Positions 25,639 to 38,200 of a DNA stretch of 64,000 nt are shown one piece after another. The stretch covers positions 47,880,141 to 47,944,140 of the forward strand of contig CM034233.1 in NCBI GenBank assembly GCA_019916065.1. Direction: 5' to 3'. Positions within the stretch are counted from its first letter, which is position 1; each line of letters starts with the position of its first letter. A program made the position numbers and the translations under genes. Source of the stretch: Vitellaria paradoxa (Eukaryota > Streptophyta > Magnoliopsida > Ericales > Sapotaceae). The notes beneath the pieces were generated by a model. That model saw only the letters and a program-made list of their open reading frames with translations. It had not been told where the DNA came from and searched no databases.

Positions 25639-26760
25639 TGTCATGCCCTAAACTTTGTGCCCTAGGGACGCGAGATAAAACACATGTAATAATACATTCA
25701 AACTAGAAAATCCTACTTACAAAAAAAAAAAAAAAAAAAAAAACCTACAATTAGAGCTAAACTGCAACTGAAGCAAAACAAAACAATAGATAAATGCCAA
25801 CATATAATAAAAAGTCAAAGCCTTAGCTGGGCACAGTGCTCCAAAAAAAAAAAAAAAAAACCAAATCGTCCCTAACATAACTCCATTAAATAACGGTAAG
25901 TATGTATACAATACATCTCACTAAGAGATCAAAAGAATGATATACAGTATGACCTCACATCCGTGGTACCACAAGTAATATGAGGTAAAATAAAAAGATC
26001 TAGGGAAACAACGTCTTCTAGCCAATATGTCATATAGGCAGTCTTTCCTCAGAACATGTAACAAATCTGTAGGAGAATGAGCACTATAAACATGTGTACC
26101 TACTTGCAACAATACACATACATACTAGGTCTTAGCATACTATTAGATTTGATCATACATATTACAATGTAACATATCATCATTCATCAACGAATCATTA
26201 TTAAACAGTTTATCACATCGTCAACTATTATCATCCTCGACATTATAATGTCACACTCACAATCACATCACATCCACACAACTTGCGCCAGCACAACATT
26301 AATAGCATATGGGTTGAAGCCAGCGTGACTAACCCATGACCATTTGGTTTGTCATAATATATTATCCCTTGGTCACATTATTAGGATAATAGATAACTAA
26401 TCCACAAACAATTTAACCATTTCTTGGTCACACATCTGGGATAATAGATAATCAATCTAAACACATAGTTCCACTATCCCTCCACTATTTATTAGTCATG
26501 CAATCGAGATAATAGATAATCAATCGGAACACATAATTCTACTATCCATTGGTCACATAGATAAGATAATAGATAATCAATCCAAACACATAGTTCTACT
26601 ATCCCTTGGTCACATAACCAAGATAGTAGGTATCCAATCCATCATCCCTTGATCACACAGTTGAGATATTAGAAAGTTATCCCTCACACACAGTTCCTAG
26701 ATAACGAACACACCATCATAGACACATCAACTACAATGACCCATATTTTTATAAATGTTA
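25639..26760 (-). mobile_element. Tekay-like LTR relic (minus strand)
   Basis: The left edge TGTCATGCCCTAAACTTTG, then GGGACGCGAGAT and AAACACATGTAAT, parallels the plus-strand start of the D LTR at 27891 and of F at 8673. A block with AATCTGTAGGAGAATGAGC near 26065 matches the D phrase near 28265. Two long A runs (25719-25743 and 25842-25860) interrupt it. No primer site or second copy was found; the right end is uncertain. Confidence 0.45.
26362..26700. repeat. Degenerate tandem array, about six units of 55-57 bp
   Basis: Units carry TATCCCTTGGTCACAT followed by GATAATAGATAATCAATCC. GATAATAGATA begins near 26385, 26440, 26508 and 26565, with related phrases at 26622 and 26664; steps are mostly 55-57 bp with indels. 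Confidence 0.75.
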
Positions 26761-27303
26761 TTTTATTCATGACGCATCAAGATGTGCTTTAGCATGTTAT
26801 TTGATGTGATTAATTTGATGTGTAAGTGGATTCGGTTGCTCAGTTCCTGGGTTAAGTTTGATATTTGACAACACTTAAAAAATAATTTTCAGGGTGAGGG
26901 TTGGCCTAGGTGCATGCATATCCTTATTTATTCACACAATTAAGGCCCAGTGCCTTCACATGTTCCCCTGTGTGCTCAGCTGTCCTATTGTGTCATATCA
27001 ATCTGCAATCTACCTTTTTGATTTTGTGGCAGCTGTTTTTCATTTCAATGTATCAAGCCACCCTATGCAACCTATGTCTATGGCCTCATTAGACCTTGTC
27101 TAATCCCTTGGGTTGTTTTTTTTTTTTTTCTTTCCTGCACCATGAAGCATTATAGTTATATATGTGTGTGCATATGGGTTATGTGGTCGAGTGATGAGTA
27201 GAAAACCAAAAAGGAGAGAGGATCTATGAGGAATAGTAAACCACCAAATTAAGCTTTCCTCATCTTTTAGAAATTTAATTCACCTTAAGAAGAGTGTGTA
27301 AGG

Positions 27304-27402
27304 ATGGCTAGATCAGTGTTGGGTTGCTTAAACGGACTGTGGAAGTTTTTTTCGGCATTTTTGAACTTCCGACGTACTATTTTCCTTTTCCAAGCTACTA
27401 AG
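27304..27402 (+). other. Candidate first coding exon of an unidentified host gene
   Basis: An ATG at 27304 opens 33 codons (starting MARSVLGCLNGLWKFF) that end exactly in phase at AAG|GTAAGG, a strong plant splice donor, followed by a T-rich, intron-like stretch. I do not recognize the peptide, and no second exon can be seen because element D begins 490 bp downstream. Chance occurrence is quite possible. Confidence 0.22.
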
Positions 27403-27890
27403 GTAAGGGTTTGTGGCTTTTTTTTTATTATATTTGTTACTTGTTTAAGCTTGTAAAATGTTTTACATTGATATGTTACTAGATTGCTTCCTGGATGTGA
27501 AAGTGATACATTGTTTTATATATATATATATAAGTGGACTGAGGTAGAATAATAAAGAGTAACTTACAAATTTATTATATACTTACTATTATGATAAATT
27601 GATGATGTGGCTGTATTTATATACTACTGAGGGCTGAAAATAAGTATAAATATAGATAGTATTGGATTTAAATTAGAAGGAACAAAAATTTGAATTTAAC
27701 AAAACAAAATAGAGCATAAACTAATCTTTGGGTGCAGAAGGAGTCTATGCACCCTCACTACTTTGTCTGTACAATTGGATTATACAATGTGCCCACTCTA
27801 GGACCCTCTACACCTAGACAGTCCCATGCACACCCATTTTCTTACCCATGCACTCGAATTTGTATTTTACTGAAGTTTCTTAAAATGAAT
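27403..27890. other. No recognizable feature; possible intron
   Basis: T-rich after the GTAAGG donor, with a TA microsatellite at 27517-27533. A 69-codon frame at 27732 is not supported. Confidence 0.3.
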
Positions 27891-28521
27891 TGTCACGCCT
27901 CGAGTGTCATGACCCGAGGGGTGAGTGATAAACACACATAACATGCACTAACACTACCATCCCATGATCAGAGCAGCGCAACAACTCTTAGTGAGCCATG
28001 ACACATTAAGATAACATGAAATTTGTCACAGTTAGTGCCAGGCCTTGAACTGCAACATATCCTTCTTGGTCATACATTACATAGACCTTAGGGCCTTTAC
28101 AACCAAATCGAATGAGACTCTCAATATATTAATATTACAACCTCAAATATAAATTTAACATAAGCAACCAAAAATTCTACTAAGTCTGGAATGGCTCTTA
28201 CAAATGCACTTCTAGTCCGACCTCATTAGTCCACCTGGTTATTTTATTCTGTTCCTACAACAAAATCTGTAGGGATGTGAGCACGGTCCGCTTGTGCCCA
28301 CGATGCTACATACTAACATACATGGTATGTAAACTAGACATGCATGCTTATCATCATATATACATAGATACATCAACATTTTCTATAAGCTATAACAAAT
28401 CATCAATATCAATGAGTTTTCAACTTAAGTAAATATTTATCATCATTCAACATCATCATAGTATTACATACAATTCCAATTATTTTTCATTATTGAATAT
28501 CTCAGCATTAAATCCAACCAC

Positions 28522-28660
28522 ATTCCTTATCCACATTATTACATATTCATCATTCAATCACATAACCATATCCATATTATCACTTATTCATCATTCAATC
28601 ATATAACCACATCCATATTATCACTTATTCATCATTCAATCACGTAACCACAGCCATACA
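28522..28660. repeat. 41-bp tandem array in the D LTR
   Basis: CATTCAATCA starts at 28551, 28592 and 28633, exactly 41 bp apart, within units ending in TATTATCACTTATTCAT. The same array is in the other LTR at about 62576-62700. Confidence 0.8.
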
Positions 28661-29835
28661 AGTCATCGGGGGTTGGGTACATACACAGCACCGTCTTTTA
28701 TGGGTCCAGACCCAACATAAACGATAAACTGACGTCGTCGTTTAGGATCACAGCCTAAGGCCACGAAGAGCCAATACACATGTCATGCTGTGGGCTACTA
28801 ACCCACTGGCGTGAACACCTAACCCTGTGTAGGTTTCAGGACTTTCAACCCGAGGGTAGTCTCATAACCCTTCCTATTTCCGTACCCCACCACGAACCCA
28901 GCACACATCAATCATTTCCTCACATTCAATTCTCTTTTACCATAAGTTCACATTCATCATCAAATGCTTTCCTACAAAGCATAACCACATTCCAATCCAT
29001 CATAAAACTCATCACATTTTCATCTCTTTCATTTCACTTATTCAAAGTTTAATTCATTTACCTTCATTTATCAATACAAGTTCATATTTCAATATATGCA
29101 TTCTTATCTCACCAAATAAACCATACTTACCAACATGTTTGGAGAATGAAATACTTCTTCAATTTATATATTTAGACAAATAAAACATCATGCAAGAACA
29201 TGGTACTAAACTCTTTACGGACCTAGGGTAGAATGTCCAAAATAAACTAAGTCAGGAAACTACACTAGCCTCAGTGGGTGCCCAATTGTCAATAGGTCGT
29301 GCACCCAAGGCCTTGGGTGCCTATGTCTTGTGGGCCCAAGAGGCGGGCGCCCAACTGATAACACCTTGTGCGCCCACAGATTGGTTCGAAATACAGGTTT
29401 CATGCTCTGTTTTTCGAGAGATGAAGAACGAGAGAGTGGTTCTTTCCAGTTTTCAAGCACCCAACTTTGATGGATTTAGTCTCTCCACCCTTTGATCTAA
29501 ATTACAAACAAATTACATGGATGGGTTCTTTGAGTGTTCAATTGCATCTTTTCAATGTTAATTTGATTTTACTTAAGGCTAGAAGGAGTTACATTCAAAA
29601 CTCCACCTAGTTCCCCTTGTGTTCTCCTTCCTCTCCTGGGTTTCTCTCTCTCAATCCACAAAACATTTCTTCTCCTCCAATCCACATGGTTTATATATAT
29701 AAATTTGATAATATTTTACTCCCTCAATAGTATTCTCAAGATTTTCCATCCCCCTAGCTAGTTGTAGGTGTGTACGGGTGAGGGTTCGGCCACACAAGTC
29801 AGAACACATTATACCTATCATTTCTGTTGTAGTTC

Positions 29836-29915
29836 GGGCGCCCAACTGAGTTCCTCCTTGTGTGCCCGAGCCTTGGGCACCCAAGAATTGACCCCTTGTG
29901 CGCCCAAGGTGCCTC
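29836..29915 (-). promoter_or_regulatory. GGGCGCCCAA-type motif cluster upstream of the D TATA box
   Basis: Cores of the type GYGC or GCAC start at 29838, 29862, 29877, 29900 and 29909. On the minus strand the cluster is at about +170 to +250 of the LTR and about 140 bp before the TATA-like box. A second cluster is at 29279-29385; its counterpart in the 5' LTR is 63329-63422 (cores at 63329, 63350, 63366, 63381, 63396, 63419). Spacing is looser than in solo LTR E. Confidence 0.5.
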
Positions 29916-30087
29916 ATTCCTACACTTGTGCCAAATGCTAACTCTTGAATGTTTGGCTTATCCTTCTTAAAGTTCTCAACTCTAAGGTACAACTAATGAT
30001 GAATACTACTTAATTAGCATATCATTACTTCCAAAATGTATAAAAAAAAAATCTGTTTACTTTAACATGAAAGTTCGAGGTATTACA

Positions 30088-30098
30088 TTCTCCCCCCT
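30088..30098 (-). other. Polypurine tract of element D
   Basis: On the minus strand AGGGGGGAGAA directly precedes the LTR TGTAATACC, and the phrase TTTCGAGGGCGAAATTT lies just upstream, parallel to element A at 20598-20632. Confidence 0.85.
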
Positions 30099-31923
30099 AC
30101 AAAAAATTTCGCCCTCGAAATTTTATACTATAGTCATATACAAATTTCTGGGTAAACAGTTGCAGATGTCTCCTCTGTATCTTAAACTCACACCTTTAAG
30201 CAAGCTCCTTATCATCTTGAAATTTCTTATACATGTGAAATTTGAAATTCTATTCATTAACCAAAATTTTATATTCACTTTGCAAATTACTCACAACAAT
30301 TCAAAGACACTAATAACTATACCTCCACTGTGCATCTATAAACTCAATTATTATTGCAATGGCTCCTCAAGTAATAGCTACCAAGTTTTTAAATCTTTAT
30401 CCTTCATCTCTTACTATCTAGTTTTCCCATAATACTCTATTCGATCATCTTTCCTGTCAATTTCTTTTCCCTATAAAATTAAATTTCTTATTTCCCCACA
30501 CATCCCAATATCTAGATTTCCTTAAATTTTCATAACATCTCTCACTTAATCAATATTTCCCAGTAGTAACTGATGATAACTTTAATGCACTCTATTTTCA
30601 AATTTTCCCTTAGCACAATTTATCTTGTACTAGATTCATCATTACCTCAAAAGGGTTACTTTTCTATTACTTTCAAATTTCTCCCCATAGGTCCAACATT
30701 GAAGCATGTGACTTTAACACTTAATCCCTTTTTAACTGAAACAGGGTTCCATCCAACCAAAACTATACCATAAAGCAAATAGGTCACATTATAACTATGC
30801 TAATCTTATGGTTGAAATCAGCATTACAAATCGCCATATAAATGCCTCATCAAGTGTATCATGCTTAAGTGTAATAAACAATGGCTAGGTATAACCTCTA
30901 AACAAACTATACCAATAACCCCTTATCTTTTCTGACTTTGTAACCTTCTTCTCTATTTGTACATCTCATCTTTCCAAGTACTGTTTCCATTTAAATTTTC
31001 CCCTTCCTTATATACCCACATCATTCTGTTGGGTTATCGAACTTTTAATTTCACTCACTACTTTAATCTGATCAAAACTAAAATCCACAACATAATTTAT
31101 CATAAATAGGGAAAATTTTCAAATAAAACTTAGCAAGCTGATTATTCCATTTTGAAACTCTTTTTCAATCCACATATTCATCATTTTCCTTTCTTCCAAC
31201 TGTAATTGGGACTTGCCTATTAATTTCTAACCTTATCAAACTAAACTCAATTAATTCTTTCCACTAGAATTCATTACCTTTCCTTGACTCAATAGTCCCA
31301 CACGTATATACATACACCTCACAAACCAATTGGCAAACCAATATTTTAACTTATCAAAGAATACATCATTACTATTGTAAGTTTCAGCATAATCTATAAA
31401 CCACCTGACGTAGGAACTCCTTAACCCGCTATTTAATGCCATTTTCGTTATTTCATTCATACACTTATATATGTCTACGGACCATGTCAACTTTGCCTCA
31501 ACTTCGGTAAATACTCATCCAGTGATTATGACTTCAACAAATGAGTAACACATCAATAATTGAAGAACATTCACATTTTAAATCTAGTCTAAATAGTAAT
31601 TTAAACACTTGTTAAATCCATGAAAAGTACTAAGGCATAAGTCAATCCATTTATAATTAGCAGAAGCTCATAGAATGTTGTCCTAAAACTATCTTTTCAA
31701 CTCATCTTCAACTAATAGTGTTTAAACCTTAAATCATTCCCTAAAAAAATATCAATAATTCTCCTAACTGAAGTCAAACAATCTAATCAGGTAATTAAGG
31801 CCAAATTCTACAATTCCTCATATAGAGTCACAATTCATAAGACATTATAAAATAAGCTCTTAAATTAAATTTACCCAAAAACCCCTCTGTCTTATCAGTT
31901 CCGATTTCTTTCGCATTTGCCAC
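30099..31923 (-). pseudogene. Element D internal domain, segment 1 (3' pol region, unreadable)
   Basis: By position this should hold the integrase end and chromodomain. I could not read either on the minus strand: stops are frequent in all frames and none of the integrase motifs seen in element A survives. The 121-codon plus-strand frame at 30067-30432 crosses the LTR boundary and polypurine tract and is not a gene. Confidence 0.5.
31919..31923. repeat. Target-site duplication of element B (left)
   Basis: GCCAC at 31919-31923 recurs exactly at 45452-45456. Confidence 0.8.
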
Positions 31924-33481
31924 TGATTACACTTAAAAAGTGTAATTACAAACTCCCTATTCTTACACTTATTATTGCATTTGGATAAGTAAACTTGAAG
32001 TTTTAGTGTTATCTTGTCATTTACGCTTCCATCTTTCTAATTGCAGGGAAAATAGCAAAGAGATTGAAGTTTATAGCCATGGAAATAGCCTAGAGGATGA
32101 AGAAAAAGTCATGCTTCAAACCTTACCTTGGGTGAGCAAGACTAGCCTAAAGACTCTTCATGAAGAAGGAAAAGAAGCAACACAAGAGACACTTGGGGGT
32201 TGGGACCGTCCATCCAGATGGTCGGGACCACAGTAAGCTAAAAATGAGAAAATACCATTTTGTGGTCCCGACCCCCGCTCCAAACGGTTGGGACCCAGTG
32301 TATCCAGAAACCTAATTCTGAAACACGCCTCTTAGGGTTTCGGGCAACTATTTAAAGGATCTAATGCACGGCCACGAGAGGAGCTTCTCTTTTACATATT
32401 TTCTGAGATGCTTAGAGAGATTAGATGAGTTTTATATTAATTTAGAGAGTATTTTTACATGATTGAAGTTTGTTAATGGAGATTTTTGGAGCACTTTTCT
32501 TCCTCATTGCTATGTTTTTGAATGTTTTTCTTTCCGAACGACTTCAGTTGTAAGTTATTTTCTTTCCATTCTTTAATACAATGTTTTGCTTATTTCAATT
32601 ATTGAATCACATGATGGAATGTTCTTTTATCATTTTTGTGGTGTTTAAAGTAGTTATAGCGTAAAACCCTAATCTTGATTCAATGAATCAAGAAAGGGTA
32701 GTTCACGAAAAGCCTTGGAGTGTTCGTAGTCCCTTCACGAAGGTTGCAAAACCTCTTGCGAAGGGATCTACCTTTCACAAATCTATTTTTTCCTCTATTT
32801 CGAAAACATTCAAATACGAAAATTCTTAACCAAATCCGTGTGAGATCACTGGTATGGATTTTCGTAACCAATTGTCAAACACTTTCGAATAGACTTAAAA
32901 ATCATATTTTGATTAATTTTTTTGGTGTTTAATTAAAAAATCCTAGGAAACAAAGGTCTTTAACCATATCCGCTTGAGATCACTGGTACTGATCTTTGAT
33001 TACAATGTTCTCATAACTTTTCAAGTTAAACCATAGTTTTCAAATAAACACACCCCAAGGTAGAGTAGTGAACTACCCGGACTTGACGTTGAATCAAGAT
33101 CCTTACTATTATTGAATTGCAATCCAACTTAATTTTAGTTATAATAGAGTAATTTGAAGTTGAAATTATTTTTGTTGAATTTGTTTTGACTTCTTGCCAT
33201 CTAGTTTAATTCATTCTTAAATTCTGAATTTTCTATTTATTTTAATCTTGAGTGGTTGAAATTGAAATTGATCTTAATTTTATTAAACCCTAGAATTTAG
33301 TAATCTTAAACTTCAAACTTGATTCTTTTTTTTTTTGTTTTAGAATTCTTTCCACATCCTAGAAACTAAAACACATTAGGCTCCCTGTGGAATTCGACCT
33401 CAGACTTACTGAGTTTTAAAACTACGACTGCCCTCTTGCACTTGAGAGGTAGAACCCTATTACATATTTTAGGGTCAATCA
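31924..33481 (+). repeat. 5' LTR of element B
   Basis: It begins TGATTACACTT and ends AATCA. The first 27 bases form an inverted repeat (TTACACTT against AAGTGTAA). It contains the motif module at 32198-32295 and a TATA-like CTATTTAAAGG at 32347-32357. The TSD sets the right LTR end at 45451, where CA has become CT. Confidence 0.88.
32198..32295 (+). promoter_or_regulatory. GGTCNNGACC palindrome module, two 22-bp-spaced pairs
   Basis: Motif copies at 32198 (GGTTGGGACC), 32220 (GGTCGGGACC), 32264 (GGTCCCGACC) and 32286 (GGTTGGGACC). Each pair is exactly 22 bp start to start. The module is at +275 to +372 of the LTR and about 50 bp before the TATA-like box. The other LTR keeps it at 44216, 44238, 44282 and 44304 with the same spacing, and the pol-ORF3 spacer has it at 39417-39524. 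Confidence 0.6.
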
Positions 33482-33487
33482 AGTTTT

Positions 33488-33505
33488 TGGTACTATTGCC
33501 GGGGA
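33488..33505 (+). other. Primer-binding site of element B (tRNA-Asp type, mutated)
   Basis: TGGTACTATTGCCGGGGA matches the complement of the plant tRNA-Asp 3' end except that two CG steps have become TA. It lies six bases after the LTR. Element C has the near-intact version. Confidence 0.75.
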
Positions 33506-33616
33506 GCCAAAATTTAGTTTTTAGGGTACTTTTAATTTTTAGTTTTCTTTAAGTATTTTATTTAAAAAAAATTAAAATATTGGACTTAAAAAAAACTTTA
33601 GAGACTTGTTACTTGC

Positions 33617-35251
33617 ATGTTGTTAAGATTGGGTAGGTTAGTAGTAGCTGAATCCGAAATAGGAGATCCTTCATACATTCCTGAATCTTTTTCACCAACC
33701 TTACTTTCTACAGTTTCACTTACCACATCTTCCTTTCACTCAATGGCTGAAGTAAGAGGGGAAGGGAGTGTGCATGGGGATAATGAACCTCAAGAGGTTC
33801 CAGGTTTTGTTCCTATGAAAGATTACCTCAACCTTGTCAGGCACACTACACCTTCATGCATAATATTGCCTTTAAATAGGGGAAATTTCAACCTTAGGCC
33901 AGGAATCATCCAACTTCTTCCTACCTTCCATGGCCTTGACTCTGAAAATCCCTACAACCATCTTAGGGAGTTTGAGGAAGTGAGCAACACATGTATAGAC
34001 CACAATGTCAATGAAGACGTAGTGCGTCTTCAACTTTTCCCATTTTCCTTAAAGGACAAAGCCAAGTTCTGGCTTAATTCCCTTCATCCACGTTCTATTG
34101 GAACGTGAAGTGAAATGCAGACTGAGTTTCTTAAGAAATATTTCCCAACTTAGAAAACTCAGTATTATAGGTGGCAGATTACCACTTTCTCTTGCAAACC
34201 TAATGAGAATTTCTGTCGAGCCTGGGAAAGGTTCAAGGACCTCTTGATGGCTTGTCCTCACCATGGTTTTGAATCATGGAGGTTAGTGAGCATCTTCTAT
34301 GAATCCCTAACTCCTAGTCTTAAGCGACTAGTTTCTACCATGTGCAATGGTACCTTGTTTGATAAGACTGCGGAAGATGCTATGGAATTCTTTGATATGG
34401 TGGCTGAGGACTCTAATGATCAGGAAATTGGACCACCTTCTTCTTTAGAGCATAGGAATCCCACATCTAGTGGTCAGTTGATGTTAAGTGAGAAGGATGA
34501 TTTAAGTGCTAATATATCTGCATTACAACATAAGTTAGACTCCCTTGAACTTAAGAACAAAGAGAAGTTGGTGGAGGCACAAGTGGTGTGTTGGGCATGC
34601 GACCAAGTAGGACATGATCCTAATTCATGTCCAGAGCTTCATTTACTTAAGGAAGTAGCTTATGGCAATGCGTATGTTAATAACACACAGAACCGACCAT
34701 TCCAAAATAGAGGTCAGGGTAACACTTCCTACCCATAAGGTGAGAATGTTAAGTATCAAGGGGGAAATCAACATCCTAATGCTTACCCCCAGGGATGGAA
34801 AAATCTTCCAGGTTTTGGGTGGAAAAATGATAACCAAAGCCAATCATTCCAACCTTCTTTTTTACCACCACCCCAATATCAATAACCCAATCCTGTTGCA
34901 TATCAACCTCCCCAGAAGAGATCCTTTGAGGAATCTGTTCAACAATTTATGCAACATCAAATGATAATCAATGATAACTTGGCTAGGTCCATAGATGATT
35001 TTAAAGGACAAGTGTCTAGGTCCTTCGATGATATTAAGGGCCAAGTTTCTAAGTTGACCTAGGCCATGAGTACCACCCAGAGTGGGAAATTCCTGTCACA
35101 ACCCTTTCCAAACCCTAAAGGCCAGGCGAACATGACTGAGTCGTCGACCTCGGGTGCCACCCCACATGAGCAGGTTCAAGCTGTTACCACTTTACAGAGT
35201 GGTAAAATCATTCCCATAGACCTAGAGTCAATGTCACTAGTGAGAAGTTAG
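33617..35251 (+). pseudogene. gag: gag of element B (broken)
   Basis: Capsid/nucleocapsid precursor. The ATG at 33617 opens MLLRLGRLV, parallel to MLLRSGKLV in element C, which supports the start. The Retrotrans_gag core reads TFHGLDSENPYNHLREFEEV, LFPFSLKDKAKFWLNSL and WERFKDLLMACPHHGFESW, and a CCHC knuckle (CWACDQVGHDPNSC) lies near 34590-34632. Frame 2 is kept throughout, with stops at 34106 (TGG to TGA), near 34151, and at 34736; a Gln/Asn-rich tail and linker follow to the TAG at 35249. PR continues in the same frame, so the ancestral layout was a single gag-pol frame, as in C. Confidence 0.85.
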
Positions 35252-38200
35252 GTCCAAAAGATAGTGGGGAGGTTGAAAAGACAAATGATGGAGAGGAAAA
35301 AGAAAAAGGAAAAAGGAAATTAGAGGATGAGAGAGAGAATGGGAAAACTGAAAAGAGAGTGAAGAGGAACTAGTGAAGGACCTTTGGTTAGGCCAATTGA
35401 CCATCCTGTTGAGCACATACCTAGACCACATTTTCCCCAGAGACTAGCAAAGGGCAAGAATGAGATGTTAAACTCTGAAATTTATGAGACTTTCAAACAA
35501 GTGAGAATCAATATCCTATTACTTGAAGCCATTAAGCAAAATCCTTCCTATGCTAAGTTTCTCAAGGATATGTGCACTGTAAAGAGGAAGCTCAATGTCA
35601 AGGAAAAATCTTTCTTGACAGAACAAGTGAGTGCCATACTCCAACGTGACACACCTCCTAAATATAAGGACCCTGGGTGTCCAACCATTTCATGCATCAT
35701 AGGGAACCATATTGTTGATAGAGCTCTACTTGACCTAGATGCTAGTGTCAACCTTTTGCCTTACACTGTTTACCAGCAACTAGGCTTAGGTGAGCTGAAA
35801 CCCACCAGAGTGACATTACAGTTAGCTAACCGTTCGGTTAAAATGCCCAGGGGTGTGGTGGAGGACGTATTGGTTCAAGTAGACAAGTTTTACTTCCTAG
35901 TGGATTTTATCGTATTGGATACCCAACCAGTTCCTAACCCTACCCAATCTATTCCTGTCATTCTTGGTAGACCCTTCTTTGCTACATCTAATGCTGTGGT
36001 CAATTGTAGGAGTGGGGTCATGAAACTTTCTTGTGGAAATATGACCATGGAAATGAATATTTTTAGGGTAGGGAAGCAAATAGGAGAGTGTGAGGATATT
36101 AGGGAGGTTGACGGGATCCATACTTAGAGCGAGGAGTATTTTGAGCAGACTTACTTTGAGGATCCCTTAGAGCGTGCCTTAGCAAGGAGTGAGAGATGTG
36201 AAATGTTAGATGGGGAAAATTTTAGAAATGTTAGAGAGTTTATAGGTGCTGGGGAGGAGATTATGGCAGTTAGTGGCTGGGTACCAGTGTTTGAACTTAT
36301 AGAGCCATCTGTGATAAAACCTAAGCCCTCAATTGAATGTCCTCCATTTCCTTCTAGGAAACCCATATGAAGTGACCTCAAGTATGCATTCCTGGGAGAA
36401 AGAGAAACATTTCCAGTAGTAGTGTCTGCAAGTTTAGAAAGAGCACAAGAAGAGAGGTTGTTGGGAATGTTGAAAGCCCACCGTCGAGCACTAGGTTGGA
36501 CTGTGGCTGATCTTCCAGGTATTAGCCCATTAGTATGTTCTCATCATATATACCTTGAAGATGGTGCCAAACCGATGAGGCAAATGCAACGAAGGCTAAA
36601 CCCCAATATGAAGGAGGTTGTGAAAGGGGAGGTGCTTAAGTTGCTTGATGCTGGTATCATTTACCCCATCTCTGACTCAAAGTGGGTGAGCCCCACTCAA
36701 GTAGTTCCCAAGAAGTCCGGTGTCACTGTAGTTGAAAATAAGAAAGGAGAGTTAGTGCCACAATGCACCCAAACTAGGTGGCGTATGTGCATTGATTATA
36801 GGCGTTTGAATGCCGTGATCCAGAAAGGCCATTTTCCATTCCCTTCCTAAACCAAGTGCTTGAGAGAGTAGCGGGGAGATCTTTCTATTGCTTTCTAGAT
36901 GGGTATTCTGGGTACAATCAGGTTGAGATAGCACTAGAAGATCAAGAGAAGACCACGTTCACATGCCCCTTTGGCACTTTTGCATATAGACGCATGCCAT
37001 TTGGGCTATGTAACGCACCTGCGACTTTTTAAATGTGTGTCATGAGCATTTTTAGTGACATGGTCGAGAGATTCTTAGAGGTATTTATGGATGATTTCTC
37101 CGTCTATGGAGACACATTTGATGAGTGCTTGATCAATCTTGAGAAGGTGCTAGTGCAATGTGAGGAGAGCAATTTAGTGCTCAACTAGGAAAAGTGCCAA
37201 TTTATGGTACAACAGTTAATTGTTTTAGGGCACATAGTGTCATGTCGTGGGATAGAGATAGATAAAGCAAAAGTGGATATCATTCAAAATTTACCTACCC
37301 CTTGATGTGTGAAGGATGTTAGATCATTCCTTGGATATGCCGGCTTCTATCGGCGATTCATTCAATCCTTCAACTCTCTCGCCTATCCCCTTTGCTTATT
37401 ATTGTCCAATGATGTTCCATTCGAATGGACAATGTCATGCCAAGAGGCATTTGACCGGCTTAAACAATTGTTCACTACTGCTCTTATTATCCAAAGCCCG
37501 AATTGGTCCCTACCATTCGAGCTTATGTGTGATACTAGTGATTTTGCGGTGGGTTCAGCCTTAGGACAAAAAAAATAGGGGAGACCCTATGTCATTTACT
37601 ACGCTAGCAAGACTCTAAATGAAGCTCAAATTAATTATACCACCATTGAGAAAGAGCTTCTAGCGGTAGTATTTGCCCTTGATAAGTTTAGGTCATATTT
37701 GGTAGGATCTCATGTTACAGTGTTCACGGACCATGCGGCTTTGAAATATCTTCGTTCTAAGCCAGAGGCCAAACCCCGTCTCATTAGATGGATGCTACTC
37801 CTTCAAGAGTTTGATTTATAAATTAAGGATAAGAAAGGAGTAGAGGATGTGGTAGCTGACCATTTGTCTAGGCTACCTTAGCACGTGTCTAACTCTAACG
37901 ACCTACCAATTAATGAGCATTTTCCCGATGAGAACCTCATGCATGTTAGCAAAAATCCTAAAGTCTAGTCTCCATGGTATGCAGACATAGCCAACTTTTT
38001 AGTAACTGGCTAAGTAACTTCCCACTGGACAAAGGTTGATAAAGGTAAGTTTCTATGAATTGTACGGAATTTCTTTTGGGATGAGCCTTACTTTTACAAG
38101 TATTGTCTGGACCAGATTGTGAGGAGATGTATCCCTAACCATGAGATCCACAGTGTCATTGAGTTTTGTCACACTTTAGCTTGTGGAGGCCATTTCTCTT

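Larger units (their letters stand above)
27891..30087 (-). repeat. 3' LTR of element D
   Basis: On the plus strand it runs from TGTCACGCC to GAGGTATTACA. It matches 61941-64000 except for a loss of about 326 bp near 29413 (present at about 63465-63790). It has a TATA-like ATATATATAAA at 29691-29706, GC-rich motif clusters at 29279-29385 and 29836-29915, and a 41-bp tandem array. Confidence 0.88.

Noticed and set aside
25719..25860. Two long A runs as tails of LINE or SINE insertions
   Set aside because: No target duplication, no A/B box or reverse-transcriptase sequence next to them; slippage is simpler.
26362..26700. Regularly spaced repeats resembling a CRISPR array
   Set aside because: Units are degenerate head-to-tail copies without unique spacers, in a plant LTR relic.
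29651..29992. 113-codon minus-strand frame in the D LTR
   Set aside because: Composed of LTR motif repeats and the TATA region; no homology.
30067..30432. 121-codon plus-strand frame
   Set aside because: It crosses the LTR end and polypurine tract of D on the opposite strand and has no protein resemblance.
31251..31490. 79-codon minus-strand frame in D segment 1
   Set aside because: Lies where integrase of D would be but matches no integrase motif; stops flank it closely.
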